Below, piece after piece: positions 19,897-30,100 of a stretch of DNA of 64,000 nt. This DNA is from Globisporangium splendens (taxonomy: Eukaryota; Oomycota; Peronosporomycetes; Pythiales; Pythiaceae). The notes beneath the pieces are model-generated. The model saw only the letters and a program-made list of their open reading frames with translations, was not told where the DNA came from and searched no databases. The first letter of the stretch is position 1. The number at the start of each line of letters is the position of its first letter. Position numbers and translations under genes: made by a program. The stretch lies in assembly GCA_006386115.1 (NCBI GenBank), contig VFIW01000056.1, forward strand, positions 186,001 through 250,000, given 5' to 3'.

Positions 19897-20545
19897 GTTG
19901 CTAGGTGTGTGTGTGTGTTCAAAGAGAGAGAGAAGCTGCGTGCGCGGTCCTGAGCCAATTCGCTTATGATCCCGCTGTCAAACGAGCAGCTCCGAAAATG
20001 CAGCAGCCCTCTTTGTTGAGTAAAACCATAGCTTGCCTGTGGAACAGCATGCGATAAGTAAATAGTAAATCAGGAATTTCACGAAACTACTGAGTGCTTT
20101 TGGACAGCAAGATGTGCTACAAACCAATTTCTACAAGATATAAGTTTGAAGGAAATATGAAGGAAGGGCAGAAACGGGTGCTGGGGTTTCGTAAACAGAG
20201 CCCCAAACTTCAACAGCGCGCAATCTGCAGATCAAAAGCAGACTGCAACCACATGGAGAAACGAATGAGCAAATGAGCCGATCAATGGGGGGAAGACGCC
20301 ATACGAAAGGGGGCATCAGCGGCCAGGAGTGCCTCTCATTGCGACGCATAGAGAGTATGTATCCTCTAGAGCATAAGAGCAGCACGGATTCAAAACACAG
20401 CGGAGCAAAAGAGCATGCAACTACACTTTTTTGTTTTTCTTTTGCTTATTCTGGGTAGTTTATACAGTCACTTTTGCATATCATGCACGCGAATTTGCAG
20501 CGCAAGACATGCTATAAAGAGCACACTTCAGGTCTCTTTCTGAAT
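19897..20545. other. Intergenic between SDR copies 3 and 4
   Basis: 649 bp, the longest gap in the array. There is a TG repeat next to the copy-3 start (about 19904-19918). No gene is recognised in the rest. Confidence 0.4.
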
Positions 20546-21476
20546 CTACAGCTTGGAGCCCATGACGGTCTCCGTCGCGAACACGAGACCGCCGTCAGAC
20601 GCCACCACTTCGCCCGTGATCCATCCGGACGCGCGCGACGCCAGGAAGATCGCGAGCCCCGCCATGTCGTAGTCGTATCCGTAGCGCTCGACCGGGATGT
20701 ACGACGCCAAGTCTTCGAGCGACATGCCCGTGGTGACGGTGATGCCCTTGGTCATCTTGCTCGGCACAAGACCCGGTGCGATGGCGTTCACGAGGATGTG
20801 GCCGCCGTTCGGACGACGCGCAAGCTTCGCGGCCAACACGCGGGTCAAGTGGTGCACAGCGGCCTTGGACGTGTCGTAGGCGGTCGCTGGCACGTCCTGA
20901 GGGCGGAGACCGGCGGTGGAGCCGATGTTGATCACACGCGCGCCGCCTTCAGACTTGGCGGCCACATCCAACAGCGGCAGTAGCGCCACCGTGAGGAAGA
21001 ACGGCGACTTGACGTTCACCGACAGCACGCGGTCCCAAGCTACAAGGACCAATAGAGTCACATCATCAGCGAGACATTCGAGAGCAAGCATCGTTCAGAC
21101 TGCCATCGAGTACAGTACACAATCGCTCCTTACCTTTCTCGCCGTGGTTGTTCAAGTCGCCGCCCCACACGACGCCCGAGTTGTTGATGAGCACGTCGAC
21201 TCGCGACTCGCGCTTGGCGATCTCCGCCGCGAGCGCCTTGTTGCCCACCTCGCTCGTCAGGTCCGCCTGCAGCCCCACGCACTTGCCCGGTCCCGTGGCG
21301 TTGAGCTCGGCGGCCGTGGACTCGCACGCCTTGAGGTCGCGCGACGCGATGTACACCTTGGCGCCGTTCTGCACGAAGCCCTCGGCGATCATCTTGCCGA
21401 TGCCGCGACCGCCGCCCGTGATGACGACCACCTTGCCCTGCACGCCGAAGAGATCCTTGATCGAGAGAGACGACAT
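20546..21476 (-). CDS. RhlG-like short-chain dehydrogenase, array copy 4
   Basis: Exons 21134-21476 and 20546-21039 with a 94-nt intron (GTAAGG...TTGTAG); 278 residues. The NAD(P)-binding TGGGRGIGKMIAEGF, NNSGVVWGG, NIGSTAGLRPQ, catalytic YDTSKAAVHHLTRVLA, and terminal GWITGEVVASDGG are all present. The substrate-loop segment (MTKGITVTTGMSLEDLASYI) differs from copies 1-3, so variation among the copies is concentrated there while the cofactor half stays constant. That pattern fits duplicated reductases adapting to different carbonyl substrates (inference). Confidence 0.88.
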
Positions 21477-21752
21477 GTTGCTTTCCGTTGATTTTTCAAT
21501 ACTGATGCGAGGGTTTAGGAGGTAACTATTGGTCCCGAAATTGAAGAATAGAACGGGGGACAGTGCGTCCCCAAGTTCAATTTGAGTCAACATGGTGCGT
21601 GGACCACATGAAGAGCTACAACTGCACCTGTTAACTTGAATCAGTATCCCATCGTGTAGCCATTTTGATCAGAAAAAGGCACCAATTTGCTTTATGCATG
21701 CGCATTTATCCACACGTAGCGGGATGCAACTTATAGACGCCAAACAGTGCAG

Positions 21753-23634
21753 TTAAAAGTCCACGGTAGGATACGCGTAGACACGGTCGTTGGGTGAGAC
21801 TGCATCAAATGGATGCGCCAGCAGCCCCACGATGTGCGCCACCAGTTGGTACTCGCCTTCCCGCGCGCACTCGACTGCTTTCTGCACAACATGGTCGCGC
21901 AGCACCACCGCTGGGTTCGTGCGGTGCATTTGTGTCAGGCGATGCATCGCGTTTGCAGCGTCAGGCACACTGTCGCTCTCTTCCTTCAACCTGTTTGCGT
22001 ACACGCGAACCCATCCGGTCCAAGCGAATCGTATCGCTTCATGGCGCTCGGCGTCGGTCTTCGCTGGTGGCGGCAAGTTCATCCGAGCCGCTCGTCGCTT
22101 TGCTTGATCCAGACTTTGCGACAGCCCCACAAGTTCACCCACCACCATCAAATGGGAGCGTGCATCAAACGGAGTCACACCGATCAGTGAGCGGAAGGCG
22201 CGTGTGAAATCCGTGCCAGTCTCAGTGAGCACTTTGGTAAGATCGTCAACAAGCGCCTTGTCTTCGATCGGAAAGAACTTGTGCAGCAGCCCGAGCTTCT
22301 CACGCATCAGACGATAGAATTCCTGCGAGAACACGTCATCGAACGCGCTCAACTCCTGCTCGAGCTCTTGTCGCGGTACCACTAGAGCGAGTTGGTCTGC
22401 CAGCACGCACAAGTTCTCTTTGCACACATTGGGCTGATTCTCGTATCGGCATCGTCCACAGCTCTTGTCTGCTGCTTCAGCATCATTGTAAAGGAATGCT
22501 GGGTCGTAGTGCTCCATGAATTCAAACGCACCGTCCTGGAGCGTGTCACCAAGTATACTCATGTGGTTCGTATCTAGCTCGCCGTGGCAAAACCCGATGC
22601 TCTGCCATTTCGCGACCAGATGCGCTGTGCGCTGCACCAACTCCTTGAAAAAGATTCTGTACATGGCTTCAGGTGACATGTTTTCCGTTGTCCACACTTC
22701 AGGATAGTAGTGCTTGATCGTAAAATCAAGAAGTCGACGCATCATCTCGGCGTTATGATTCTCGCTGTTCGAGTCCAGCCTGGCAGCTGACTTTGTCACA
22801 TTGAAAATCTCAAATGAGCCAAAACTAAGGAAACTCCTGGCAACGCACATCACAATTGCGCTTGGTTCCGCCTTCGTAGCTGTTGCATCATTAGCGTTGG
22901 GGGCTTCGTTCGGCACGGCGACAACACTCGCAGCGCGAGTCGTAGGGATGCCAAGCGCATTCAAGTGCTCGCTACCCAGGAACTCGCGCAGCGCCAAAGT
23001 CTGCACCTCGCCATTCACAAAAGGAAGAAGCATTCTTAGTTATACTAATGTCAGCGATGCTCATCCGCGTAAATATACGTACCAGTCCTGACGCTTTTCG
23101 CTCCTCATTGCAAGGACATAATGCTGGACCAGCGCCTTCAAAGTGAACCTCCCAGCGAACGCTGGCACCATCCTCGTCGTCAGTTGGTGTATTCAAATAG
23201 CTCGCAATGCCATCGCCAACGTGGTCCGCAAATGCGTCGCACTGATGGCGACAGTAGAACTGAGCAGCAGGTTCAGACTCTGGGATCGGCGTATTGCTCG
23301 CCAAGATCGGCACTAGCCCGTCAATCAAGGTGGCTTTGCGTTCTTCAAATTGTGCGTCCTCATCTTCTTTATGCTCGTCAGCACGAAGTCCGGCGAGTTG
23401 TAGCGCGCCTTTCGAGACGACCACGAGCTCTGGGTTCTTTATCTCCAAATTTTGAAAGCTGACACGTGACTTCAGGTACTTGGCACCGACGATCGCGCAC
23501 GTGTCCGTGTCAACGAGGTGGTGCTTTGCTGAAGCGTTGAGACCAGGAATCACGAGCGGCATGGCTTTGTGGACGTAGACGCTGGTGGGAGATGCTTGTC
23601 GACAGGCTTTTGCGTTGTGCCGCGTCGAGGTCAT
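21753..23634 (-). CDS. SelO-like protein with degraded active site (pseudo-AMPylase paralogue)
   Basis: Active SelO proteins are kinase-fold enzymes that AMPylate proteins. Exons 23083-23634 and 21753-23006 with a 76-nt intron (GTACGT...GGCGAG) give 601 residues. It aligns along its length with the intact SelO at 32359-34371: LREFLGSEHLNALGIPTTRA, ARSFLSFGSFEIF, AKWQSIGFCHGELDTNHMSI. But the nucleotide-binding Lys of QLKGAG is Glu (HFEGAG). The metal-binding Asn of NTDNMS is His (DTNHMS), and the DYGP Asp region reads LQDGAF. The C-terminal Cys/Sec motif is absent (ends AYPTVDF). The frame is nonetheless open throughout, so the protein is probably made but catalytically changed or inactive. 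A weak ER- or mitochondria-like N-terminus cannot be judged. Confidence 0.8.
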
Positions 23635-23817
23635 GAGAATTGCTGCGAGTCTCAGTTAAAACTCTCAACTACCACTTGAACCAGCATCTATGCGACATTC
23701 TCAAAAAATAACACAGATACTCAAAAGTGCCTTCAGCGTGTATCATTTGCTCAGCCGGCATCACGGAAACTCAAGAGCCGTTTGGTTACTGGTGATCTTG
23801 ACGATCCAAATCGCTCC

Positions 23818-24351
23818 TCATTTGAGAGTCTTCGTGGAATTGTCGTGGCCGTAGATCTCTTTCAGCTGCGCATCGTACCACTCACGGTTCTCAATGCGAT
23901 CGTAGACATCTCGATCCACTACTTCGCGCTCGAAAAACATGGCACGAGTGTGCACGTGGAACTCGGCATTGATTTCAGTTTCCTCGGCGTGCAGTTTGAT
24001 GAACCGCTTCGGTGGCTTCTTTGGGTTGTATGTATCGGGACTGTCGCTGTAGTAGTCGTTCGGGATCCGCAGAGCTGCACGCAGTGCCGCGACTCGTTCA
24101 CCGTGAATGCGCTTCGAGTAGCGATGCCACACTTGCGAAGGTGGCATCAACTGAGGAGCAGCCGCTCTCGCTCCCACTCCAGGTGGTTTCACTGGCGAGG
24201 TCTTGCTAGCAGGCATCGCGTTGGTTTGTTGTTTCTTGGGCATCGAGAGCTTCCGCAGCGCGAAAAACTTCTCCATTGTGGTCATACCCTTCGTCGTCGT
24301 CGTCGTCACCGTAGCGTCTGCCTTCGCTTCCTCATGCTGTTCGCTCGCCAT
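23818..24351 (-). CDS. Conserved-looking hypothetical protein, 177 residues
   Basis: Family not recognised. The start used is MASEQHEEAKADATVTTTTT at 24351; the frame opens a little earlier (24390). The first 60 residues are polar and low-complexity. The C-terminal 110 (from PSQVWHRYSKRIHGERVAAL) are Arg/Tyr/Glu-rich and look folded, with aromatic clusters such as PNDYYSDSPDTYNPKKPPKR and ENREWYDAQLKEIYG. No signal peptide or membrane helix. It lies downstream of a run of unknown genes on the same strand. Confidence 0.6.
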   Translation of the reverse strand: MASEQHEEAKADATVTTTTTKGMTTMEKFFALRKLSMPKKQQTNAMPASKTSPVKPPGVGARAAAPQLMPPSQVWHRYSKRIHGERVAALRAALRIPNDYYSDSPDTYNPKKPPKRFIKLHAEETEINAEFHVHTRAMFFEREVVDRDVYDRIENREWYDAQLKEIYGHDNSTKTLK

Positions 24352-24492
24352 CGTGCTCCAAGCGAACGAAGAAACTTTAGAGGACCACACTGAGTGAGAG
24401 TGAGCTAATTGCGCCTGCAGTCTAAACGACGCCTCCTGTTTTTTTCTCTCGTAAATGAAACTCCAGACTGCTGCTCGCTTTCTGGAAACAAA

Positions 24493-25458
24493 TCACGACG
24501 CCTGACGCTGGGAGATGACAGCCGAGATGCGCAATTGCGCTGTCTGCTGCAACATATTGAAGAGATGCTTGGGTGCTACAGCCAAGTGCGCTGTAACGAA
24601 GCGAACTTCCTCGGGGTACATGTCGAGCCACTCCAATCGATGGTAACTGCGCACATCGATGAACTGCTCGTAAATGCGACCTGCGATCTCTTTCCGCTTC
24701 GCTTTCAGCGTTGCTTCGTCCATGATGAGGATCGAAGCCGAAGCACCCACGGCTTTAAAGCCTTCCACTGCGCTCCAGAACTTTTTGTCCTGTTCAAGAG
24801 AGTTCTGTTTCCCGCTGCGCTGCAACTCGGCGATCGAGCGCTGCCGAAGGTCGCTATTCACTGTGCCTCCATGATGCACCAAGTCTTTGTCCTTTTGCTT
24901 GACTGGTGTATGCTGTGAAATGGCGGTGTGAAGACTATCATCGGATACAGCACTCGATAGCTCTGCGATAATCCCTTTGGTCTTTGCCTCCTGAGTCATC
25001 GACGCCGCACTCGATGTAGTCGCCACCTCTGAAGAGACTGGAGTGTACATGTGCGGATAGAGCACAGCGTACGCATTTTGAACACTGTCCGAGAGCTGTA
25101 AGGACGCAAAGTCGTCCCACACTCGCTGCTTCTGCTGCTTCGAGAGCTTGATTGGAGTATCTTCGCACACGTCGCCATTATGCTTCTTGGTCACATGGGT
25201 CGCGCTCTGAGATTTGGACATTCCCTTCGTTGTTTGCATTTTCGTGCCATCGAGCTGAAGGTCTGAAAGGTTCACGTCAGAGCGCTGGCGTGTCAACGCA
25301 GTGGTTTGACGTTGCGGCTCTTGGAACAACCACTTTGGATGGCTCTTGAGCGCTTTCTCCCGTGGTTTCTTAATACCTGGAGATGTTGCCGCAGCACTGC
25401 TACTTCTCGTAATTGCTGGGCTTGATGCCATTCCTCGGCCTTCAAGCTCAAGCAGCAT
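24493..25458 (-). CDS. Hypothetical hydrophilic protein, 321 residues
   Basis: Not recognised. It starts at a true ATG at 25458 (MLLELEGRGMASSPAITRS), with an in-frame stop a short way upstream. The protein is mostly disordered (Ser/Thr/Lys/Gln) up to about residue 220. It then has a helical C-terminus: KKFWSAVEGFKAVGASASI, LKAKRKEIAGRIYEQFIDV, and a leucine-rich end. It overlaps by 166 bp the end of another frame on the same strand (25293-25850), which is unusual. Either the two are parts of one broken gene, or one frame is non-coding near the overlap. Confidence 0.55.
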   Translation of the reverse strand: MLLELEGRGMASSPAITRSSSAAATSPGIKKPREKALKSHPKWLFQEPQRQTTALTRQRSDVNLSDLQLDGTKMQTTKGMSKSQSATHVTKKHNGDVCEDTPIKLSKQQKQRVWDDFASLQLSDSVQNAYAVLYPHMYTPVSSEVATTSSAASMTQEAKTKGIIAELSSAVSDDSLHTAISQHTPVKQKDKDLVHHGGTVNSDLRQRSIAELQRSGKQNSLEQDKKFWSAVEGFKAVGASASILIMDEATLKAKRKEIAGRIYEQFIDVRSYHRLEWLDMYPEEVRFVTAHLAVAPKHLFNMLQQTAQLRISAVISQRQAS

Positions 25459-25850
25459 GTTTCCACAGATGCTGTTGTTTCTCTATCAACCATCTTCTCA
25501 TCAGTGACTAATTTAGGATCCAAAGTTGTCTTTTGGTCATGTGACTCCACGTCCCGTGGTTGGCTCACAGACACAACGATCCGTGAAATTGTGCGAGCCA
25601 TGGTGTCCTCGTCATCCCCATTGTCTGCTAGCATGACTGCATCCAAAGAGGAGCTCGCATCGCCGCCACCTTTGTCGCAGCCTTTCTTCCATTTTGCTGT
25701 CATCAACGCAGTCGTGCCGTGCAGAGAGATACCGCTTGGATCTTCAATCGTTGACACAGTTGAAGAGGATGCTAGTGCCGTGTCCGTGTGGAAATGCGTC
25801 ACATTGCCTGCTGCTTTCGGCTTCTGCTTTTTCTTCTTCTTAAATGCCAT
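25293..25850 (-). pseudogene. Frame-shifted segment between two hypothetical ORFs
   Basis: From MAFKKKKKQKPKAAGNVTHF a second frame takes over from the ORF 25799-27097 and runs to 25293. Its composition (Asp/Thr/Ser-rich, MARTISRIVVSVSQPRDVES) looks coding up to about 25450, then degrades into low-quality sequence overlapping the next ORF. A weak 83-nt intron (GTTGTA...GCAGCAG, about 25810-25892) could join it in phase to the upstream ORF. A one-base indel in the A-rich KKKKK stretch would do so as well. I cannot decide between them. Confidence 0.4.
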
Positions 25851-27097
25851 TTGCGCATTTCGGACATCTCGCTCGCCTTGCGTGTACAACCCGCGCGGAG
25901 AGGCAGGATCTTGGAGATGCGGGGAATAGGACCCAAAGTCTCATTGACTGCCGCATCTTTCTTCTCCCACTTGATAAAAGCCGAAAAGCGACTCCCAGAA
26001 AACATGTCCTGAGGGTTGTTTTCTTCCTGAGGCTTTGCGTGCCGCTCGTGCTGCTTCTGGTCTTTTGCTGTGGCGGAGACGCTGCGTGCGTCTACAGCCG
26101 GCACGACGACGGGGGCAATCAGTGCGTCGTGCATGGACGCAGTGGTGCGAATTCGCAAAAAGTACTCGTCCAATGCCTCCTCTTCTGTCGCTTTCGTGTC
26201 TGTCTCGGCAGCCATTTCTTCATTCGAGGTGTCAGTCTTAGGCTGAGGCTGCACTGTACTGATCTCATTCTCCAACACTTGAGGAGACTCAAGTGCTTCC
26301 TCTCTCTCGACATGCTCTTCACCTGTTCCCTCGACGTCTTGGTCTGCCGCTGGCAGCATTAGCGTATCAGCATCGCCGTCGCTTTCTGCTTCGCGCGCGA
26401 TACAGCTCTCCACAACAGTGGAAAACGTGATCGCAGAGCCCGGTCGATCGCTAAATTCCATCGCGATATTTGTCGCTCCTGGCTGCACCATACTCGTTCT
26501 TTGAATAGACTGGGTGTGCCTGACATTATCATGTTGTTCGAACTCAGTCGGGGTATGTTGTTGCGGTGTCGTCGGTTTCGTTGTTTTCCCTGCTGACTGC
26601 TGTCGAGACGAAGGCTGTCGGTCTCGAGACGCGCTGAGCACCCGGAACGAATCGTTAAACGCAGAATCGTCTTCCGCAGACGTGAAAATGTCGGATGGGG
26701 GCTTGGCGGCCAGTACTACACCATGCTCACTGGTTTGCTTGGAGCCACGCTTCCACATCGACTCTGCATTCCGTACATGGTATGCTGCAGCGCTGGGAGA
26801 ACGACCGTTGGCTGCCACAGACAAATCAGAGGCAGGGTCCTCAGAAGTGTTCAAGGTGGCAGTACTCGACACAAAGTTCCCAAACTTGACGCTCGTGCTA
26901 TGGATTGACGGAAGCAGCGAGCGCTTGTCACTCGATCTATTAGCTTCTCCATCCTCATCGTCTCCGTCATTTGTGATTCGATACCCAGGTGTCATTCGCC
27001 TCAGCTGGTGCTCTACGATCGCCTTCCGCAACTCTTCGCGTTTGCGATTGCGACGAACTGGTGCGTCGAGATTATCGTGTGGAAAATCCATATTCAT
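25799..27097 (-). CDS. Hypothetical disordered acidic protein, about 430 residues
   Basis: Not recognised. The first ATG in frame is MNMDFPHDNLDAPVRRNRKR at 27097, only about 30 bp past the stop of the large IQ/ankyrin gene on the same strand. Content: a basic N-terminal helix (RRNRKREELRKAIVEHQLRR), long Ser/Thr/Glu-rich disordered regions, and a more ordered GSRFSAFIKWEKKDAAVNET near the end. The final 20 residues in this frame (RRRKSRSRKQQAM) are low complexity, and the coding signal appears to move to another frame there. Confidence 0.5.
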   Translation of the reverse strand: MNMDFPHDNLDAPVRRNRKREELRKAIVEHQLRRMTPGYRITNDGDDEDGEANRSSDKRSLLPSIHSTSVKFGNFVSSTATLNTSEDPASDLSVAANGRSPSAAAYHVRNAESMWKRGSKQTSEHGVVLAAKPPSDIFTSAEDDSAFNDSFRVLSASRDRQPSSRQQSAGKTTKPTTPQQHTPTEFEQHDNVRHTQSIQRTSMVQPGATNIAMEFSDRPGSAITFSTVVESCIAREAESDGDADTLMLPAADQDVEGTGEEHVEREEALESPQVLENEISTVQPQPKTDTSNEEMAAETDTKATEEEALDEYFLRIRTTASMHDALIAPVVVPAVDARSVSATAKDQKQHERHAKPQEENNPQDMFSGSRFSAFIKWEKKDAAVNETLGPIPRISKILPLRAGCTRKASEMSEMRKWHLRRRKSRSRKQQAM

Positions 27098-27127
27098 TTG
27101 CGATGCTCTGTCTGACACTCCGACGGA

Positions 27128-30100
27128 CTAAACGTCAAGAAGGTGCTTCGGGGGCTCTTCGGGCTGTCCTGTGATCGGGTTCATTTCCTGAATCGTTGGA
27201 ACGATGCAATTTTCTTGTTCCTGTCGCTGTTTTTCCTGTTCTTGAATCGCAGCTCGCTCCATTTCAAAGAGCAAGTCGCCACTGGACGCATACGTCTCTT
27301 TCATCAAAGCCGCTAAGCGCTCCCCGGCTTCAGTGACAATCGAGCCTCGATGCAGGGTCTCGAAAACCTTTCTCGCATTGCTCACGCTACTTCGTCGTCG
27401 CATCATCGACGCATTCCGTGGTAACAAAGGGTTCTTTTCGTGCTCGATTGCCGATGCGGACGCAGCCTCATCGGCTTCGTCTTCTGCTTTATCTGGTGGT
27501 GTCATATTCTCTGCGAGCCAGCAACAGGAACAACGAAACAAATTCGCGACAAACAAAACATGCAGTGCCGCTTTAGCTCTCTTGAAAAGTTGTCGAGCCT
27601 CGAGGCATTGGCTCTCGGTCTCCCTGTTGTTGGCGTCTTTGCTATGGTGCGCAATAAGATCGTTGTTGCGAAAGAGCTGCGTGCATCTTGCGCATTCTTC
27701 CTCAAGCAAATGCGTCGTCTCCGTGACTAGTTCCAGTGTATCCAAGCCATTCGCGCTCCGCTGGAGCTTGTCTAGATTACCACTCACGAGATGCCCCTTC
27801 ATCGTCTCGAGGTCTGCGATCGCACTCTCAAGCTCGCTGTGCTTCAGCAGCAATGCAGTCATTTTTAACTTTGCACTTTCCACCACGAACTGCGCGGTGC
27901 TGATCTCTCTCACGCTCCGAGTCGCCGAGACCAGTGTTGCGCGGTATCGGGACTCGGATGCCATGAGATGCTCTTGCAACGCAGTCTTCTTCTTTTCAAT
28001 CTTGCGCATCTTTCGCTGGAATTTGGTCAAAAGCGTCCCCATTTCCTTGATCAGTGCGTCTCGCTCACATTCAATGTCAGCGTCTCCGGTGCTACTCACA
28101 TCGCCGTGATCTTTGTCTTTATCAACGTTTTCGAGCGAGGTCGATACTGGTGGTGGATCTACTCCCGCACTCTTTCTTTCGTGCTTGAGAAGCAAACGAT
28201 CGACGTGAAGCACGAAAAGCTGCCTTCCAAAGAAAATATCCATCTCAAACTCACTGGAGAAGCAGCACAACAACGACGGATCCATCGGGACCTTTGCGGT
28301 GTCGTCACTGAGAGCGAGAATCTTCCACTTCGCGCGCACAAGCTGTTCATGGAGGGTCCATACTTGGTGCTCAAGGGTAGCACACATGTCTTCGCGTCGG
28401 AATGCTTCGACAAGAACATCGTCAACGCTGAACTCGAGCGAGAACAGCACGCCTACAAAACTGTGCACCAGTGCGCGCTCTGCGGGTTCACAGTCCAACG
28501 TTGGTGTGAGCAAGAACCGAGCGTACGGCTCGAGCTCACCAAGTGACGCAGCGCGGTGATTTCGTTCGGTCTCGTCTTGACTTAGCTTGGTGAACGCATC
28601 GCGATCGGTAGCCTCGACGATGCGCGTCAACATACTCACGTATTGTTGGCCTCGCAAGGAGCCCCTCGAGTGCAACGCTCGCGACTGGTCTTGCCGCACC
28701 GGAAGTGGCTTCGACGCATCATGTGCAGCTTCGTCACTCGTCTGCGTACCTGGCGAGGCACGCAGTGCTTTCTGGATTTGTTGTTGTAGAATATGCGGCG
28801 CACTTCGCGTGAGCTTCTTCTTCATACCGTTGAGAAAAGCCCGGCATCGCAGAATCGCAGGCGAAAACTCCGACGTGGACGCAAAGATCATGCGCTCTTG
28901 GCGCAACCAAAGCTCTTCTTTCAGCACACTGTGCCATTCGCGAACCTTGATATCGCCCGCGATGCGAAGCCCGCAAACCCACTCGCTGGACAGCAGAGTG
29001 ACCATGCACCACATGAGTCGCTGCTCACCTGACATCGTTCCTATCCTGTCAGGTTCTCTCGAAGAACCTTGTGGTGGATCCACGGACTTGCGATCGACTT
29101 CAGCACGACGTACTTGTGTCGCGTAGAATGCATAAATGCCCTGCTCCAGAAGCTGGGTCGTGTCGGTATCTGGGGCCAATTGCTTCAGAGTGAGTCCATG
29201 GCGATTGGGACAATTCCACGTAACTACTCCTTCGCTTAGCAGCAAACTCAATATATCGATGCGATGCGAGTAGTCCTCGACGCTCATCACGACGTGCAGC
29301 GGCGTATTTCCCGACACGTCGTCGACAGCGTTGACCAAATGGTTGGATCGCAATACCGTGTTCCGCACCTCGAACACACTTCCCTGCACGAGGATACTTT
29401 GGAATTGTCGAATGCCGACACTGTTGTACGGTAGCTTTACGGCAACCGTGTCATCCTTCTCGTCATCATCGTTACCACGTTTGGTCTCGACGCCACCGAA
29501 AATCGCGGCGGCATCGGAGTAGCATCCATAGAACAGCTTGGGGAAAAACGGAGAGAGCTCTTCGTACGCATCCCAGGCACCGAGTTGGAGCCGATCTTCG
29601 AGAAACTTGTCTTCCTGCTTCCACACAAACGCTTTCCACGCATTGAAAATCCCGAGCAGCAAATGGCGCTTGCAGACCTTCTCGCAGTGGAATCGGAGCG
29701 TCTCGAAGAGCCGACGCTTCTTGCAGTAGTTTTTCCACGTGTCAAATGTTTTCCACCGATTCACGAGGCGCTTGACGTCCATCCAGATGTAGATGATGCG
29801 GTGCACTTTGGCGCGCCATTGACTCTGTTCGAGGCGAGATACATTGAGTTCCCACTTGAAGAAACTGCGCACATGCACACTCTTCCACGCGCGCCACGCT
29901 CGACCAAAATCCCGCAATCGCTTGCTTCGTAGCACGGCCTGCTTGCGAGGACGCAGCGTCACTTTCACGCGCGCGTAATCATGTAATTTCGCCAACACAA
30001 ATCGACAAAGCCTCTTGTTGGCTGCTGGCTCAGCGATCTCGTCGCGCCAGTTGCGCAGGATCACTCTCGTGATCTTTGTGACGTAATGCCGCGTCGCTTT

